A stretch of DNA of 61,919 nt, taken from NCBI GenBank assembly GCA_023418475.1, contig JAEZZO010000045.1, positions 1-61,919 on the forward strand, given 5' to 3'. Source of the stretch: Bacillota bacterium (GTDB taxonomy: Bacteria; Bacillota; Clostridia; Lachnospirales; Lachnospiraceae). The notes under the pieces are model-generated. The model worked only from the letters and a program-made list of their open reading frames with translations, ran no database searches and was not told the DNA's origin. Shown in pieces: positions 61,725 through 61,919 of this stretch (position 1 is its first letter; every line of letters starts with the position of its first letter). A program made the translations under genes and the position numbers.

Positions 61725-61919
61725 ATAAATACATATGTGAGTATTTATAAGTAGTATAGCAACAGTCAGATGATTTTTCAAGGGGTGATAGTACTTGAGT
61801 TTCCGTAGTTTTATCCACAGTACCCTTGTTTCATCGGTATTGTAATAAACAACTTTAAGAAATTACCAAAAATATAAGGAATCCTCATCCTTTTTGTAGT
61901 AGAATAATGGTGTCGAGTC
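61725..61919 (+). other. Right edge of the window, still inside the element
   Basis: GGGGTGA followed by TTG at 61795 opens a 16-codon frame (MSFRSFIHSTLVSSVL) with a good ribosome site, similar in layout to the small unit at 58466; it may be a leader peptide. The last 60 bases are non-coding as far as seen. There is no second att site or cotJC 3' part. Confidence 0.3.

Noticed and set aside
1..61919. tRNA or rRNA genes, including a tRNA integration site for the element
   Set aside because: No tRNA cloverleaf ends or rRNA-like blocks were noticed; the insertion point is in cotJC.

Overview
The window looks like a low-GC, spore-forming, anaerobic Firmicute close to the Lachnospiraceae (Clostridium XIVa, Lachnoclostridium/Anaerocolumna type). 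The signs are AT-rich DNA with strong AGGAGG ribosome sites, a cotJ spore-coat operon, Lachnospiraceae-style S8 proteases, a permuted GH3 beta-glucosidase, a Bce-type peptide-resistance module, a VanR/VanS-like pair and DUF1292. I see no rRNA, tRNA or CRISPR array. This placement is inferred from gene content only.

Positions 1-51.8 kb are ordinary chromosome. First come two tandem S8 serine proteases (one cut by the left edge), a tiny ORF with a non-standard start, a secreted UshA-like phosphoesterase that has lost several metal ligands, and a GH3 enzyme with swapped domains. Two consecutive regulator-kinase-ABC transporter modules follow (8.9-14.3 kb and 14.5-19.3 kb); the second is a complete Bce-type antimicrobial-peptide sensing and resistance module. 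Next are a GGDEF cyclase, a DHA2 drug exporter, small hydrophilic proteins, a DUF3298 protein and a membrane-anchored PrsA-like foldase. A MoxR-DUF58-transglutaminase operon, a cytidylate-kinase-like protein, an AI-2E-type permease and a four-gene MacB-like exporter operon with a CARDB-like surface protein lead to gltX and a UvrD-type helicase. A DD-carboxypeptidase, a VanS/VanR-like pair, DUF1292, an XPD-like helicase, a VanZ-like protein and a lipid kinase complete this part.

From 51.86 kb to the right edge the DNA is an integrated mobile element. The cotJABC operon is intact through cotJB, but cotJC stops after about 32 native codons, exactly where the element starts. A large serine recombinase lies next to the break. 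This is the layout of skin-like elements that split sporulation genes. The element carries an Abi_2/AbiF-type HEPN protein preceded by a promoter and a roughly 70-nt terminator-ended RNA, a FlgT_C-like small protein, a decayed second copy of the recombinase 5' end, a two-gene membrane module (an unknown two-TM protein and a DUF4041/GIY-YIG protein), then a phage-style switch (XRE repressor, operators, divergent early genes, more HTH proteins and a tandem AbrB protein). The right end of the element is outside the window.

Interspersed GC-rich palindromes (11.04, 14.3 and 38.4 kb) and compact hairpins immediately ahead of ribosome sites (8.87, 11.18 and 33.0 kb) form a second layer of structure in the intergenic DNA. 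Several ORFs begin with an upstream ATG that really is part of the ribosome site (ATGGAGG); in those cases I placed the start at the next in-frame ATG.
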